From an uncultured Pelagibacteraceae bacterium (lineage in GTDB: Bacteria > Pseudomonadota > Alphaproteobacteria > Pelagibacterales > Pelagibacteraceae), in NCBI GenBank assembly GCA_902533445.1, contig CACALX010000003.1, positions 71,111 through 135,110 on the forward strand: a DNA stretch of 64,000 nucleotides. The letters are read 5' to 3'. Under the pieces are notes generated by a model. The model was given only the letters and a program-made list of their open reading frames with translations, made no database searches and was not told where the DNA came from. This document shows, one piece after another, positions 16,973-26,803 of this stretch. Each line of letters starts with the position of its first letter. Positions within the stretch are counted from its first letter, which is position 1. The position numbers were made by a program, and so were the translations under genes.

Positions 16973-18234
16973 TGTCAGATATTGAAATTAAGGTACCAAA
17001 TATAGGAGATTTTAAAGATGTTGAGGTTATTGAGGTATTAGTAAAAAAAGGTCAATCAATTAAAAAAAATGACCCTTTAATTACAATAGAAAGCGATAAG
17101 TCTAGCGTAGAAATACCATCTATTTTTGAAGGTAAAATTTCTAACTTAAATATAAAAGTTGGAGATAAAGTATCTGAGGGAGATTTAATTTTAACTTTAG
17201 AAAAGTCATCACAGGTAAATCAAAAAGTTGAAGAGAAGCCAATAATAGAAAAAGAGCTTAAAAAAATTGAAGTAATAAAACCTGAAATTCAACAACAAAC
17301 TAAAGTTTTAAATAATGTGTCTAACATTTCATCAGCAAGCCCAAAAGCTAGAAAATTTGCTAGAGAACTTGGTGTAGATATAAATAAAGTTTTAGGAAGC
17401 GAGAGAGATGGAAGGGTAGTTGAAGACGATATCAAAAAATTTGTAGCATTTAGATCAAATAATAACACTGAAGTCGTTGAGGAAAAAAAACCAAGTAAAA
17501 TCAAAAATGAATTTGAGCATTCAGATTTTGGTAAAATAGAGATCAAAGATATACCAAGAGTAAAAAAATTATCATCAAAGTATCTAACAAATTCATGGAC
17601 CACTATACCTCATGTTACAAATCATGATGAGGCTGATATTACAGAAATGGAAAGCTTTAGAAATTCTTTGACTGATATTTATACGGGAGAAAAAATTAAA
17701 ATTACTCCTTTAGCATTTATTATAAAAGCTTTAGTTGCTTCGTTAAAAAAATTTCCAAGTTTTAATTCTTCAATTGATGAAATTGAAACAGGTAAAATGA
17801 CAATGAAAAAATATTACCATATAGGTATAGCTGTAGACACTCCAAATGGACTAATGGTTCCAAAAATTAGAAATGCTAATAATAAAAAAATTTCTCATAT
17901 TAGTAGAGAGTTAAAGGAGGTAAGCGAGCTTTGTAGAAATTTAAAAATAGATAAAAAAGAATTGTTTGGTGGTTCAATGACTATTACAAGCCTGGGAGGA
18001 ATAGGTGGATCTTTTTTTACACCAATAATAAATTATCCTGAAGTAGCAATTTTAGGAGTAGGTAGGTCAGAGAAAAAACAAATTTATATAAATAGGAAGT
18101 TTCAAATTAGAACAATGCTACCGATTTCATTGTCTTATGATCATAGAATCATTGATGGTGCTGAGGCTGCAAGATTTAACAATGACCTTAAAGAAAACCT
18201 AGGCAAAAATTTTGCTTATAAGCTAGCTGTATAA
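16972..18234 (+). CDS. aceF: Dihydrolipoyl acetyltransferase, PDH E2
   Basis: This 420-residue E2 has a single lipoyl domain (residues 1-78, ESDKSS at Lys43), a charged linker, a peripheral subunit-binding domain (SSASPKARKFARELG, about residues 122-160) and a C-terminal acetyltransferase domain ending in the catalytic SYDHRIIDGAEAARF. It transfers acetyl groups from lipoyl to CoA. The start ATG overlaps the aceE stop. The lipoyl domain is nearly the same sequence as that of the upstream E1, suggesting duplication within the operon. Confidence 0.95.
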   Translation: MSDIEIKVPNIGDFKDVEVIEVLVKKGQSIKKNDPLITIESDKSSVEIPSIFEGKISNLNIKVGDKVSEGDLILTLEKSSQVNQKVEEKPIIEKELKKIEVIKPEIQQQTKVLNNVSNISSASPKARKFARELGVDINKVLGSERDGRVVEDDIKKFVAFRSNNNTEVVEEKKPSKIKNEFEHSDFGKIEIKDIPRVKKLSSKYLTNSWTTIPHVTNHDEADITEMESFRNSLTDIYTGEKIKITPLAFIIKALVASLKKFPSFNSSIDEIETGKMTMKKYYHIGIAVDTPNGLMVPKIRNANNKKISHISRELKEVSELCRNLKIDKKELFGGSMTITSLGGIGGSFFTPIINYPEVAILGVGRSEKKQIYINRKFQIRTMLPISLSYDHRIIDGAEAARFNNDLKENLGKNFAYKLAV

Positions 18235-18240
18235 TCAAAA

Positions 18241-19137
18241 GTGTCTAAGCCCATTTCTATATTCAGTGCATTGTTGTGCACTTTTATATGGGGCACAACT
18301 TTTATTGCTCAAGATACTGGAATGGACAATATTGGTCCTTTTACATTTAATGCTGTTAGATTCTTTGTTGGTTTTTTAGCTATTACCCCACTCGTAATTT
18401 TGTTTGAATTAAAAAATTTTAAATCAGAATTAAACACAGATAAAAAAACATTTATAATTTATGTATTTTTAATAGGACTATCCTTATTTTTAGGCTCTGC
18501 ATTACAACAGGTTGCCTTGCTCTATACAGATGTTGCAAATGCAGCCTTTTTTACAATCTTTTATGTGCCTATGGTGCCTATCATAATTTATTTGTTTGGA
18601 AAAAAATCAATTCACTGGAGTGTTTGGCCTTCTGTAATTTTGTGTTTAATTGGAGGATATTTGTTAACAAATTTTTACGATGCAACTGTTAGGTTGGGGG
18701 ATACTTTAGTTGTACTGGGAGCTCTATTTTGGAGTACACATATTATATTTACTGGAATTATTATTTCTAAATATAATCTTCCACTTACAATAGGAGCAGT
18801 TCAAACTTTAATTGTAGCTATTTTATCTTTTTTCATTGGAATTCTTTATGAAGAATTTGTTTGGAACAACATTCTAATGGAAATATATTCTATATTATAT
18901 GCTGGAATATTATCTGGAGGATTTGCATTTGTATTACAGATTTATGCACAAAAAAATATTACACCTGCACCGGCAGCAATTATTTTCTCCCTTGAGGGTG
19001 TATTTGCAACTGTAGCGGCATGGTTTATTTTAAACCAAGTATTAGATATAAATAATATACTTGGGTGTTTTTTTATTTTGTGTGGAGTTTTGTTATCACA
19101 ATTACTTCCACTTATAAAAAGAAAAAAAATTCAATAA
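18241..19137 (+). CDS. EamA/DMT-family transporter
   Basis: This is a 298-residue protein with about ten hydrophobic segments and two EamA repeats (FSALLCTFIWGTTFIAQDTG... and LGALFWSTHIIFTGIII...). Drug/metabolite transporter superfamily members export amino acids and other metabolites; the substrate is unknown. It starts with GTG (18241), 6 nt after the aceF stop, so co-transcription with aceEF is likely. The 3' end overlaps the convergent uppP by 7 nt. Confidence 0.85.
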   Translation: MSKPISIFSALLCTFIWGTTFIAQDTGMDNIGPFTFNAVRFFVGFLAITPLVILFELKNFKSELNTDKKTFIIYVFLIGLSLFLGSALQQVALLYTDVANAAFFTIFYVPMVPIIIYLFGKKSIHWSVWPSVILCLIGGYLLTNFYDATVRLGDTLVVLGALFWSTHIIFTGIIISKYNLPLTIGAVQTLIVAILSFFIGILYEEFVWNNILMEIYSILYAGILSGGFAFVLQIYAQKNITPAPAAIIFSLEGVFATVAAWFILNQVLDINNILGCFFILCGVLLSQLLPLIKRKKIQ

Positions 19138-19895
19138 ATTAAACTGAACAAAAATAAAGCAATTATTATTCTATAAATTACAAATGCACTCATAGAAAAT
19201 TTATTTATAAAAATTAAAAAATATTTAACTGTTAAAAAAGAAAAAATAAAAGAAAATATAATTGCAATTATTACCAAGTAACTAAATTCTGTTGGTTGAT
19301 TAAAAATATCTTTTAAACTAAGTACACTTGCACCAGTTAATGCTGGGATAGATAGTAAGAAAGATATTTTACTTGAATCCACTCTATTAAATTTTAAAAT
19401 CCTTGCAGCTGTTATTGTAACGCCTGCTCTGCTTACTCCAGGTATCAATGATAAAATTTGCATTACTCCTATAAATAGAATTGATTGAATATTTAAATTT
19501 GTAGAAATTTTTTTATCAAAACGACTTTTGTCAGAAATGTATAAAACAATTGCAAATATTAAAGTTGTCCATGCAATAGTTTCAATGTTTCGTAAACTAT
19601 AAATTAGCTCTGTAGTATATAAAATATATCCAAAGATTATTAATGGAATAGACCCAATGATAATTAAACTTATTAGTCTTTTATTTTTATTAATGTTTAA
19701 TAATTCTTCTTTGAAATAATATACTATTGCAACAAGAGATCCTAGATGAAGGCTAATATCAATTAGTAATGAGCTAGATTTAAATTCATACAAATTTGAA
19801 ACTAAAATTAAATGTGCAGAAGAACTTATTGGAAGAAATTCCGAGATCCCTTGAATTGCTGAAAGGATTAAAACTTCTATAATATTCTGAAACAT
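19131..19895 (-). CDS. uppP: Undecaprenyl-diphosphatase (UppP/BacA)
   Basis: This 254-residue integral membrane enzyme recycles the C55 lipid carrier by dephosphorylating undecaprenyl diphosphate. Signature motifs are GISEFLPISSSAHLIL at the N-terminus and PGVSRAGVTITAARI in the second half, with multiple hydrophobic helices between. It is slightly shorter than the E. coli protein. It serves the peptidoglycan and glycan pathways, as do murA and the dap genes further along. Confidence 0.95.
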   Translation of the reverse strand: MFQNIIEVLILSAIQGISEFLPISSSAHLILVSNLYEFKSSSLLIDISLHLGSLVAIVYYFKEELLNINKNKRLISLIIIGSIPLIIFGYILYTTELIYSLRNIETIAWTTLIFAIVLYISDKSRFDKKISTNLNIQSILFIGVMQILSLIPGVSRAGVTITAARILKFNRVDSSKISFLLSIPALTGASVLSLKDIFNQPTEFSYLVIIAIIFSFIFSFLTVKYFLIFINKFSMSAFVIYRIIIALFLFSLIY

Positions 19896-20002
19896 AATTT
19901 CTTCGTAGCTTATAAAGCTTATATTTCAAACAATACGATTTGATCATATTAGCTATGCATTTATTAGAAACCTGTTTATCTATAACAAAAATGAGAGATT
20001 AA

Positions 20003-20021
20003 AGGTCAATAAATATGACCT
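20003..20021. promoter_or_regulatory. Inverted repeat upstream of gltD
   Basis: AGGTCA and TGACCT form 6-bp complementary half-sites separated by 7 bp, centred about 65 nt before the chosen gltD start. The layout fits a dimeric regulator site controlling glutamate synthase, or an RNA hairpin in the leader. No known motif is matched. Confidence is limited by the short arms. Confidence 0.35.
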
Positions 20022-20077
20022 ATTTAATGCTTTATTTAATAAAATCATTATATAGTTTGCCAAAAATTATATTTTTT

Positions 20078-21517
20078 ATGACTGATAAAATGTTAAAATT
20101 CGTAAAAATAGGTCAGCAAACTCCACCTAAAAGGGAAGTTGATCAAAGAAAAAAGGATTTTAACGAGATATATGATGAATATATCAATGAAAAAGCTAAA
20201 GAACAATCAAGTAGATGTTCTCAGTGTGGAGTTCCTTTCTGTCAGGTTCATTGTCCTTTAAGTAACAATATTCCTGACTGGCTAAAGTTAACTGCTGAAG
20301 GAAGATTAAAAGAAGCATACGAGCTTTCCCAAAGCACTAATAATATGCCTGAGGTTTGTGGAAGAATCTGTCCGCAAGATAGATTGTGTGAGGGGAATTG
20401 TGTAATTGAACAGTCTGGTCATGGAACAGTTACAATTGGTTCCGTTGAAAAATATATAACAGATAATGCTTGGGAACAAGGTTGGGTTAAACCAATCGAA
20501 GTTACAAATGAAAAAAACCAAAGTGTTGGAATTATAGGAGCTGGTCCTGCCGGATTAGCAGCTGCAGAACAGTTAAGAAAAAATGGGTATAAAATTACAA
20601 TTTACGATCGTTATGATAGAGCTGGAGGATTATTAATATATGGAATTCCAAATTTTAAATTAGAAAAAGAGATAGTTGAAAGACGAACAAAACTTTTAAA
20701 AGATGGTGGAATAGAATTCATACAAAATTTCGAAGTTGGCAAGGATGCAAGCTTAGAGCAATTAAGAAAAAAACATGATGCAGTATTAATTGCAACAGGA
20801 GTTTACAAAGCTAGAGAAGTCAATTTACCAGGTAATGATTTAGACAATATTTTTCCAGCAATGGATTTTCTTACAGCATCAAATAAGAAAGGATTGGGTG
20901 ATGACGTTGAATTATTTGACAAGGGAATTCTAAATGCTGAGGGAAAAGATGTTGTTGTAATTGGTGGAGGTGATACAGCAATGGATTGTGTTAGAACTTC
21001 AGTAAGACAAAAAGCAAAATCAGTAAAATGCTTATATAGAAGAGATAAAGAAAATATGCCTGGTTCAGCAAGAGAAGTTGCAAATGCTGAAGAAGAAGGT
21101 GTTGAATTTGTCTGGCTATCTAGTCCTAAAGAATTTAAAGGAACTAATAAGCTAGAAAATTTAATTGTAGATCAAATAAAGTTAGGTGAACCAGATGAAA
21201 CTGGCAGAAGAAAACCCGAAGTACAAGAAGGATCAAGTTATGAAATAAAAGCAGATATGGTTATTAAAGCTCTTGGATTTGATCCAGAGGATTTACCTAA
21301 TTTATTTGATAGCAATGAACTTCAAGTTACAAAATGGGGAACAATAAAAACAGATTTTGATACTATGGAAACTAATCTAAGCGGTGTTTTTGCTGCTGGG
21401 GATATTGTTAGAGGAGCTTCATTAGTTGTTTGGGCAATTAAAGATGGGAGAGGCGCAGCAGATTCCATAAAAAATTATTTAGAAACAAAATCCAAAAATG
21501 AGAAAAAAGTTGCTTAA
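20078..21517 (+). CDS. gltD: Glutamate synthase (NADPH) small subunit
   Basis: This subunit supplies electrons from NADPH through FAD and [4Fe-4S] clusters to the large subunit. N-terminal cysteine clusters (CSQCGVPFCQVHCP and CGRICPQDRLCEGNC) are followed by GAGPAGLAAAEQLR (FAD) and VIGGGDTAMDC (NADPH) dinucleotide-binding motifs. The track start at 20015 adds a hydrophobic leader; I prefer ATG 20078 (MTDKMLKFVKIG) because GltD proteins start close to this point. The stop overlaps the gltB ATG (TAATG). Confidence 0.94.
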   Translation: MTDKMLKFVKIGQQTPPKREVDQRKKDFNEIYDEYINEKAKEQSSRCSQCGVPFCQVHCPLSNNIPDWLKLTAEGRLKEAYELSQSTNNMPEVCGRICPQDRLCEGNCVIEQSGHGTVTIGSVEKYITDNAWEQGWVKPIEVTNEKNQSVGIIGAGPAGLAAAEQLRKNGYKITIYDRYDRAGGLLIYGIPNFKLEKEIVERRTKLLKDGGIEFIQNFEVGKDASLEQLRKKHDAVLIATGVYKAREVNLPGNDLDNIFPAMDFLTASNKKGLGDDVELFDKGILNAEGKDVVVIGGGDTAMDCVRTSVRQKAKSVKCLYRRDKENMPGSAREVANAEEEGVEFVWLSSPKEFKGTNKLENLIVDQIKLGEPDETGRRKPEVQEGSSYEIKADMVIKALGFDPEDLPNLFDSNELQVTKWGTIKTDFDTMETNLSGVFAAGDIVRGASLVVWAIKDGRGAADSIKNYLETKSKNEKKVA

Positions 21518-24500
21518 TGAAAACTTATAAAAAAAATTTTGATCTTCTTAAGAAAAACAATGTCTATTCTGAAGATATGGAGCATGATGCTTGTGGAGTA
21601 GGTTTAATAGCTTCAACAGAGGGAAAAAAATCCAGGAACGTGGTTGAATATGGAATTGAAGCTTTAAAAGCTGTTTGGCATAGGGGTGCGGTAGATGCTG
21701 ACGGGAAAACAGGAGATGGAGCTGGAATTCACGTAGAAATTCCAAAAGATTTTTTTATTGAGAAAATTGAGGTTACAGGACACACGCACGATAATTCTGA
21801 AATCTGCGTAGGAATGATTTTTCTTCCACGTAATGACTATGCGGCACAAGAGAGCTGTAAAACAATTGTTGAAAGCGAACTAACGAAAAATGATTTTAAT
21901 ATTTATGGCTGGAGACAAGTTCCTGTTAATCCAAAGGTTTTAGGTGAAAAAGCTTTTCAAACTATGCCTGAAATTATTCAGGTACTTTTTAAACCTCATA
22001 ATAAAGAACTTACAAATAAAGACTTGGAGAGAAAAATTTATGAGACAAGAAGAAAAATTGAAAACGAAGCTTTCAAAAAATCATTAAATAATTTTTATAT
22101 TTGTTCGTTAAGTTCAAAGTCAATTATCTACAAAGGAATGTTTTTAGCTGAAGCGATTTCAGAATTTTATTTAGATTTAAATGATGAAAGATTTGTATCA
22201 AGATACGCAATATTTCATCAGCGGTTTTCAACCAACACGGCTCCAAGCTGGAATCTTGCTCAACCATTCAGAGCAATTGCACATAATGGAGAAATTAATA
22301 CTTATAGAGGAAATAAAAATTGGATGAAAGTTCATGAACAAGAAATGAATAGTCCGTTGTTTGAAGATATAGAAAATCTAAAACCTGTTATTCAACAAGG
22401 AGCCTCAGATTCTGCAGCTTTAGATAATGTTTTCGAATTATTAAACATTTCAGGTCAACCTGCACCATTAGCTAAACTAATGTTAGTTCCTGATGCATGG
22501 TCTAAGAAAAATAAGACATTACCAAAAGACCATCAGCAATTATTTAATTTTTTAAATAGCACAATGGAACCCTGGGATGGACCTGCCGCTATAGCTGGAA
22601 CTGACAATGAGTGGGTTATTGCAGCAAATGATAGAAATGGATTAAGACCTTTAAGATATGCAATAACAAAGGATAAGCTATTGTTTGCAGGCTCAGAAAC
22701 TGGGATGATCGAGCTAAATGAAAAAAGAATTTTATCAAAAGGAAGATTAGGTCCTGGAGAAATTATAGGAGTAAGAATCGAAAAAGGCAAAGTATTTACT
22801 AATAAACAAATTAAGGATTACTTAGCAAAAGAGTATAAACATTTTAATTCACAAATTATTGATTTAGATGACAAGCTAACGATTGAGGATGAAAAAAATT
22901 CTTTTTCAGGGGATGATTTAAGAAGAAGACAGTATACTTTTGGAATTAGTTTAGAGGATCTTGAATTAATTTTACATCCTATGGCTGAGGATGCAAAAGA
23001 GGCTACAGGGTCTATGGGCGATGATACCCCTTTAGCTGTGCTATCAGATAAATATAGACCTCTGTATCATTTTTTTAGACAAAATTTTAGCCAAGTTACA
23101 AATCCACCAATAGACTCTTTGAGAGAAAACAAAGTGATGAGTTTAAAAACAAGATTTGGAAATCTTGGCAATATTCTAGATTTTGATAATTTAACAAAAC
23201 AGAATATTTATGTTCTTAATAGCCCAATTTTATCTAATTCTCAGTTTGAAAAATTCATCAATTTTTTTGGGAATAATTCAACAATAATTGATTGTACCTT
23301 TGAAGAAAGTAACAGTTTGTACGAAGCTATTAAAAAAATTCAAAAAGATGCAGAAATTGCTGTTAGACAGGGTGTTACACAATTAATTCTTAGCGATAAA
23401 GACTTATCAATATCAAAACTTCCAATTCCAATGCTGCTTGCAGTTGGTGCAATTAACTCATTCCTAATTGAGAAAAAATTAAGAGGCTATGTATCAATCA
23501 ACGTCCAATCTGGAGAAGCATTAGATACACACTCTTTTGCTACTTTAATTGGTGTTGGAGCAACAACAGTAAATCCTTATTTGGCGTTCGACAGTTTATA
23601 TCAAAGATTTGAAAAAAAATTATTTGGAAAGTTTAGCTTTGAAGAATGTGTTGAAAGATATATTAAATCAGTCAACGCAGGTTTATTAAAAATCATGTCT
23701 AAGATGGGTATATCTGTTTTAAGTTCTTACAGAGGTGGATGCAATTTTGAGACTGTTGGATTAAGTAGAACTATTGTTTCAGATTATTTTCCAGGAGTTG
23801 TGTCTAAAATTTCTGGTATTGGACTTACTGGAATTGAAAAAAAAATAAGAGCAATTCATAAAGAGGCCTTTGAAAGCACTGATACAATTCTTCCTATTGG
23901 AGGAATTTATAGATATAGAAAAAATGGAGAAACACATCAATACCAAGGTAAACTTATACATTTACTTCAAAGTGCAGTTGGTTCTAATTCTTATCACGCT
24001 TATAAAAGATATGCTGAAGGTGTTTATAATTTACCACCAATAAATTTAAGGGACTTAATTGATTTTAGAGAAAAAAAATTAAAGGGATCTATAGACATTT
24101 CAGAAGTAGAACCGATAGCAAATATTTTAAAAAGATTTGGAAGTGGAAGCATGTCTCATGGTGCTTTATCTAAAGAGGCACATGAAACTTTGGCTACAGG
24201 TATGAATAGAATTAAAGGAGCTTCTTGTAGTGGTGAAGGTGGTGAAGATGAAAAAAGATTTAAAGTGTTAGATAATGGAGATAGTGCAAACTCTAGAGTA
24301 AAGCAAATAGCCTCAGCAAGATTTGGTGTAACAGTTAACTATTTAAATAATTGTAATGAGATTGAAATAAAAATAGCACAAGGTGCAAAACCAGGAGAAG
24401 GTGGACAACTCCCGGGCTTCAAAGTTACTGATGAAATAGCAAAGTTAAGACACTCAACACCTGGAGTAACCCTAATTTCTCCTCCACCACACCACGATAT

Positions 24501-26022
24501 TTATTCAATCGAAGATCTTGCGCAGCTTATTTATGATTTAAAACAGATTAATCCAAAAGCAAGAATTGGAGTAAAGCTAGTTGCATCCTCAGGAGTTGGG
24601 ACTATTGCTGCAGGAGTTGCCAAAGCAAAAGCAGATATAATATTAATATCAGGACATAACGGTGGAACTGGAGCTACCCCACAAACAAGTGTAAAATATG
24701 TAGGTATTCCATGGGAGATGGGATTAACAGAGGCTAATCAGGTTTTAACATTAAACAATCTTAGACATACAGTTACACTTAGAACTGATGGGGGAATTAA
24801 AACAGGTAGAGATGTTGTTATAGCAGCCATGATGGGAGCTGAAGAGTATGGAGTTGCAACAACTGCTTTAGTTGCAATGGGATGCATAATGGTAAGACAA
24901 TGTCATTCAAATACATGCCCCGTTGGTGTCTGTACTCAAGATGAAAAATTAAGAGAAAAATTTACTGGAACACCAGATAAGGTTGTTAATCTATTTACGT
25001 TTATAGCAACTGAGGTTAGAGAAATTTTAGCTAAATTAGGTTTTAAATCATTAAATAATATTATTGGTAGAACTGAATTACTTAGACAAGTTAGCAAGGG
25101 TTCAGATAATTTAGATGATTTAGATTTAAACCCTTTATTTGTTCAAGCAGATACTGGGAACAATACTAGATACTGTGAAAACCAAGAAATTAATTTGGTG
25201 CCAGACACTTTAGACCAAGAAATATGGCCTGAGATTGAAAAGGCTCTAGATAATTCTGAAAAAATCGAAAAAGAATATTTAATTAAAAATACTCACAGAG
25301 CAGTTGGGACAAGAATTTCTCACCATTTATATAAAAAATATGGCTATGAAAAACTTGATGATAATTTTTTAGTATTAAACTTTAAAGGGTCAGCTGGCCA
25401 ATCTTTTGGGGCCTTTTCATCCAAAGGTTTGAAGTTGATATTAAAAGGTGATGCAAATGATTATGTTGGCAAAGGTCTTTCAGGAGCTACAATTTCTATA
25501 AGACTACCAGAGGAAAGTAATTTAGTTTCAAATGAAAATACTATCTTAGGAAATACAGTTCTATACGGAGCAACATCTGGAAAACTTTTTGCAGCCGGTC
25601 AAGCTGGTGAAAGATTCTCTGTAAGAAATTCAGGTGCAGTTACAGTTATTGAGGGATGTGACTCGAATGGTTGTGAGTATATGACTGGTGGCACAGTAGT
25701 AATTCTTGGAGAAGTTGGAGATAATTTTGCTGCTGGTATGACAGGTGGTATGGCTTTTATTTATGATAAATCGCAAGGATTTGAAAAAAAAGTAAACCCA
25801 GAGTCAGTTGTTTGGCAGAATGTTGAAACAAATTATTGGAAAGAAAATTTAAAAAATTTAATCAAAGAACACCATGAAGAGACAGGATCTTTGTTATCTA
25901 AAGAAATAATTGAAAATTATGATAATGAAATTAATAATTTTATTCAGATTTGTCCTAAAGAAATGTTGGATAAACTTAAAAACCCTATCAGTTTAAAAAA
26001 AGTTATAAAAGAAGTTAGTTAA
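21517..26022 (+). CDS. gltB: Glutamate synthase (NADPH) large subunit
   Basis: This 1501-residue protein converts glutamine and 2-oxoglutarate to two glutamates. The N-terminal class II amidotransferase domain begins after a short leader at Cys in EHDACGVGL, followed by HQRFSTNTAPSW. The FMN/2-oxoglutarate synthase domain carries PGEGGQLPGFKV and ISGHNGGTGATPQTS, and the 3Fe-4S cysteines are in CHSNTCPVGVCTQ. A GXGXG beta-helix domain forms the C-terminus (GCDSNGCEYMTGGTVVILG). It is translationally coupled to gltD. The end overlaps the convergent hydrolase by 8 nt. Confidence 0.97.
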   Translation: MKTYKKNFDLLKKNNVYSEDMEHDACGVGLIASTEGKKSRNVVEYGIEALKAVWHRGAVDADGKTGDGAGIHVEIPKDFFIEKIEVTGHTHDNSEICVGMIFLPRNDYAAQESCKTIVESELTKNDFNIYGWRQVPVNPKVLGEKAFQTMPEIIQVLFKPHNKELTNKDLERKIYETRRKIENEAFKKSLNNFYICSLSSKSIIYKGMFLAEAISEFYLDLNDERFVSRYAIFHQRFSTNTAPSWNLAQPFRAIAHNGEINTYRGNKNWMKVHEQEMNSPLFEDIENLKPVIQQGASDSAALDNVFELLNISGQPAPLAKLMLVPDAWSKKNKTLPKDHQQLFNFLNSTMEPWDGPAAIAGTDNEWVIAANDRNGLRPLRYAITKDKLLFAGSETGMIELNEKRILSKGRLGPGEIIGVRIEKGKVFTNKQIKDYLAKEYKHFNSQIIDLDDKLTIEDEKNSFSGDDLRRRQYTFGISLEDLELILHPMAEDAKEATGSMGDDTPLAVLSDKYRPLYHFFRQNFSQVTNPPIDSLRENKVMSLKTRFGNLGNILDFDNLTKQNIYVLNSPILSNSQFEKFINFFGNNSTIIDCTFEESNSLYEAIKKIQKDAEIAVRQGVTQLILSDKDLSISKLPIPMLLAVGAINSFLIEKKLRGYVSINVQSGEALDTHSFATLIGVGATTVNPYLAFDSLYQRFEKKLFGKFSFEECVERYIKSVNAGLLKIMSKMGISVLSSYRGGCNFETVGLSRTIVSDYFPGVVSKISGIGLTGIEKKIRAIHKEAFESTDTILPIGGIYRYRKNGETHQYQGKLIHLLQSAVGSNSYHAYKRYAEGVYNLPPINLRDLIDFREKKLKGSIDISEVEPIANILKRFGSGSMSHGALSKEAHETLATGMNRIKGASCSGEGGEDEKRFKVLDNGDSANSRVKQIASARFGVTVNYLNNCNEIEIKIAQGAKPGEGGQLPGFKVTDEIAKLRHSTPGVTLISPPPHHDIYSIEDLAQLIYDLKQINPKARIGVKLVASSGVGTIAAGVAKAKADIILISGHNGGTGATPQTSVKYVGIPWEMGLTEANQVLTLNNLRHTVTLRTDGGIKTGRDVVIAAMMGAEEYGVATTALVAMGCIMVRQCHSNTCPVGVCTQDEKLREKFTGTPDKVVNLFTFIATEVREILAKLGFKSLNNIIGRTELLRQVSKGSDNLDDLDLNPLFVQADTGNNTRYCENQEINLVPDTLDQEIWPEIEKALDNSEKIEKEYLIKNTHRAVGTRISHHLYKKYGYEKLDDNFLVLNFKGSAGQSFGAFSSKGLKLILKGDANDYVGKGLSGATISIRLPEESNLVSNENTILGNTVLYGATSGKLFAAGQAGERFSVRNSGAVTVIEGCDSNGCEYMTGGTVVILGEVGDNFAAGMTGGMAFIYDKSQGFEKKVNPESVVWQNVETNYWKENLKNLIKEHHEETGSLLSKEIIENYDNEINNFIQICPKEMLDKLKNPISLKKVIKEVS

Positions 26023-26761
26023 TTAATAATTTTAGTTCTTTTAAGATTATATTAAGCCATTTCTTATTTGATAAGCTATGGTCACCCTTTTTTACAATGA
26101 TCAATTTCTTTTTTGCTTTTGGAAATAGTTTTAAAACTTTTCTAGAATAACTTACCGGTACAGCTTCATCATATTTACCATGCACCATGGTAATATTAAT
26201 TTTTGAATTTATTTTTTTGTTTAAAACTCTATTTTTTCTTCCATCTTTTATAAGTTGATAAGTAATTGGATACTCATAATTCCCATGTTTTAGGTGATAT
26301 ATACCTTTTTGGATTAATTCTTGCTTTATTTTTTTGGAGAATTTTTTCCACATCAAATTTTCTAAAAACTCAGGTGCCGACCCAATTCCTAAAAATCCCA
26401 TAATTTGTTTTTTAAATATTTTGAATTGTCTTAAAGCAATCCAAGCGCCCATACTTGAACCAATGACATAAAAATTATTATTTTTAATATATTTATTTAT
26501 CAATTTAGAAGTTTCTTTGGTCCATTTTGAAATATTTCCATTTGTGAATTTACCTGTAGATTTTCCATGACCTGAATATTCTAAAGCAAGAAAACTTAGT
26601 TTATTCTTTATTGCAAATTTTAAAAAAGCTTCTGGTTTTTTTCCTTCAAGATCTGACATAAATCCATGTAAGAAAACTATGAATGGAGTATTTTTATAAA
26701 TTTTACAAATATGTCTAATTTTCTTAGTCTTTGAAATTTTGTGGAATCTGAAATTTGCCAT
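26015..26761 (-). CDS. Alpha/beta hydrolase
   Basis: This is a 248-residue serine hydrolase of the alpha/beta fold. It has an oxyanion-hole HGF motif (FLHGFMSD), nucleophile elbow GSSMGA, a catalytic-acid region HGKYDEAVP and a C-terminal histidine in KGDHSL. The sequence before the nucleophile (LEYSGHGKSTGKF) is typical of small esterases/lipases. Substrate and pathway are unknown. It is divergent from the glycosyltransferase gene, with a 42-nt spacer. Confidence 0.85.
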   Translation of the reverse strand: MANFRFHKISKTKKIRHICKIYKNTPFIVFLHGFMSDLEGKKPEAFLKFAIKNKLSFLALEYSGHGKSTGKFTNGNISKWTKETSKLINKYIKNNNFYVIGSSMGAWIALRQFKIFKKQIMGFLGIGSAPEFLENLMWKKFSKKIKQELIQKGIYHLKHGNYEYPITYQLIKDGRKNRVLNKKINSKINITMVHGKYDEAVPVSYSRKVLKLFPKAKKKLIIVKKGDHSLSNKKWLNIILKELKLLIN

Positions 26762-26803
26762 AATCGTTTATAAGAATTGGTAATTAATATATAATCATAC
26801 CAA

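Noticed and set aside
19896-20077. Possible glutamine-type riboswitch upstream of gltD
   Set aside because: Conserved glnA-motif segments were looked for and not found; only a short inverted repeat is present.
20015-20077. Upstream start for gltD giving a hydrophobic leader
   Set aside because: GltD is cytoplasmic and homologues start near MTDKMLKF; the leader is probably untranslated.
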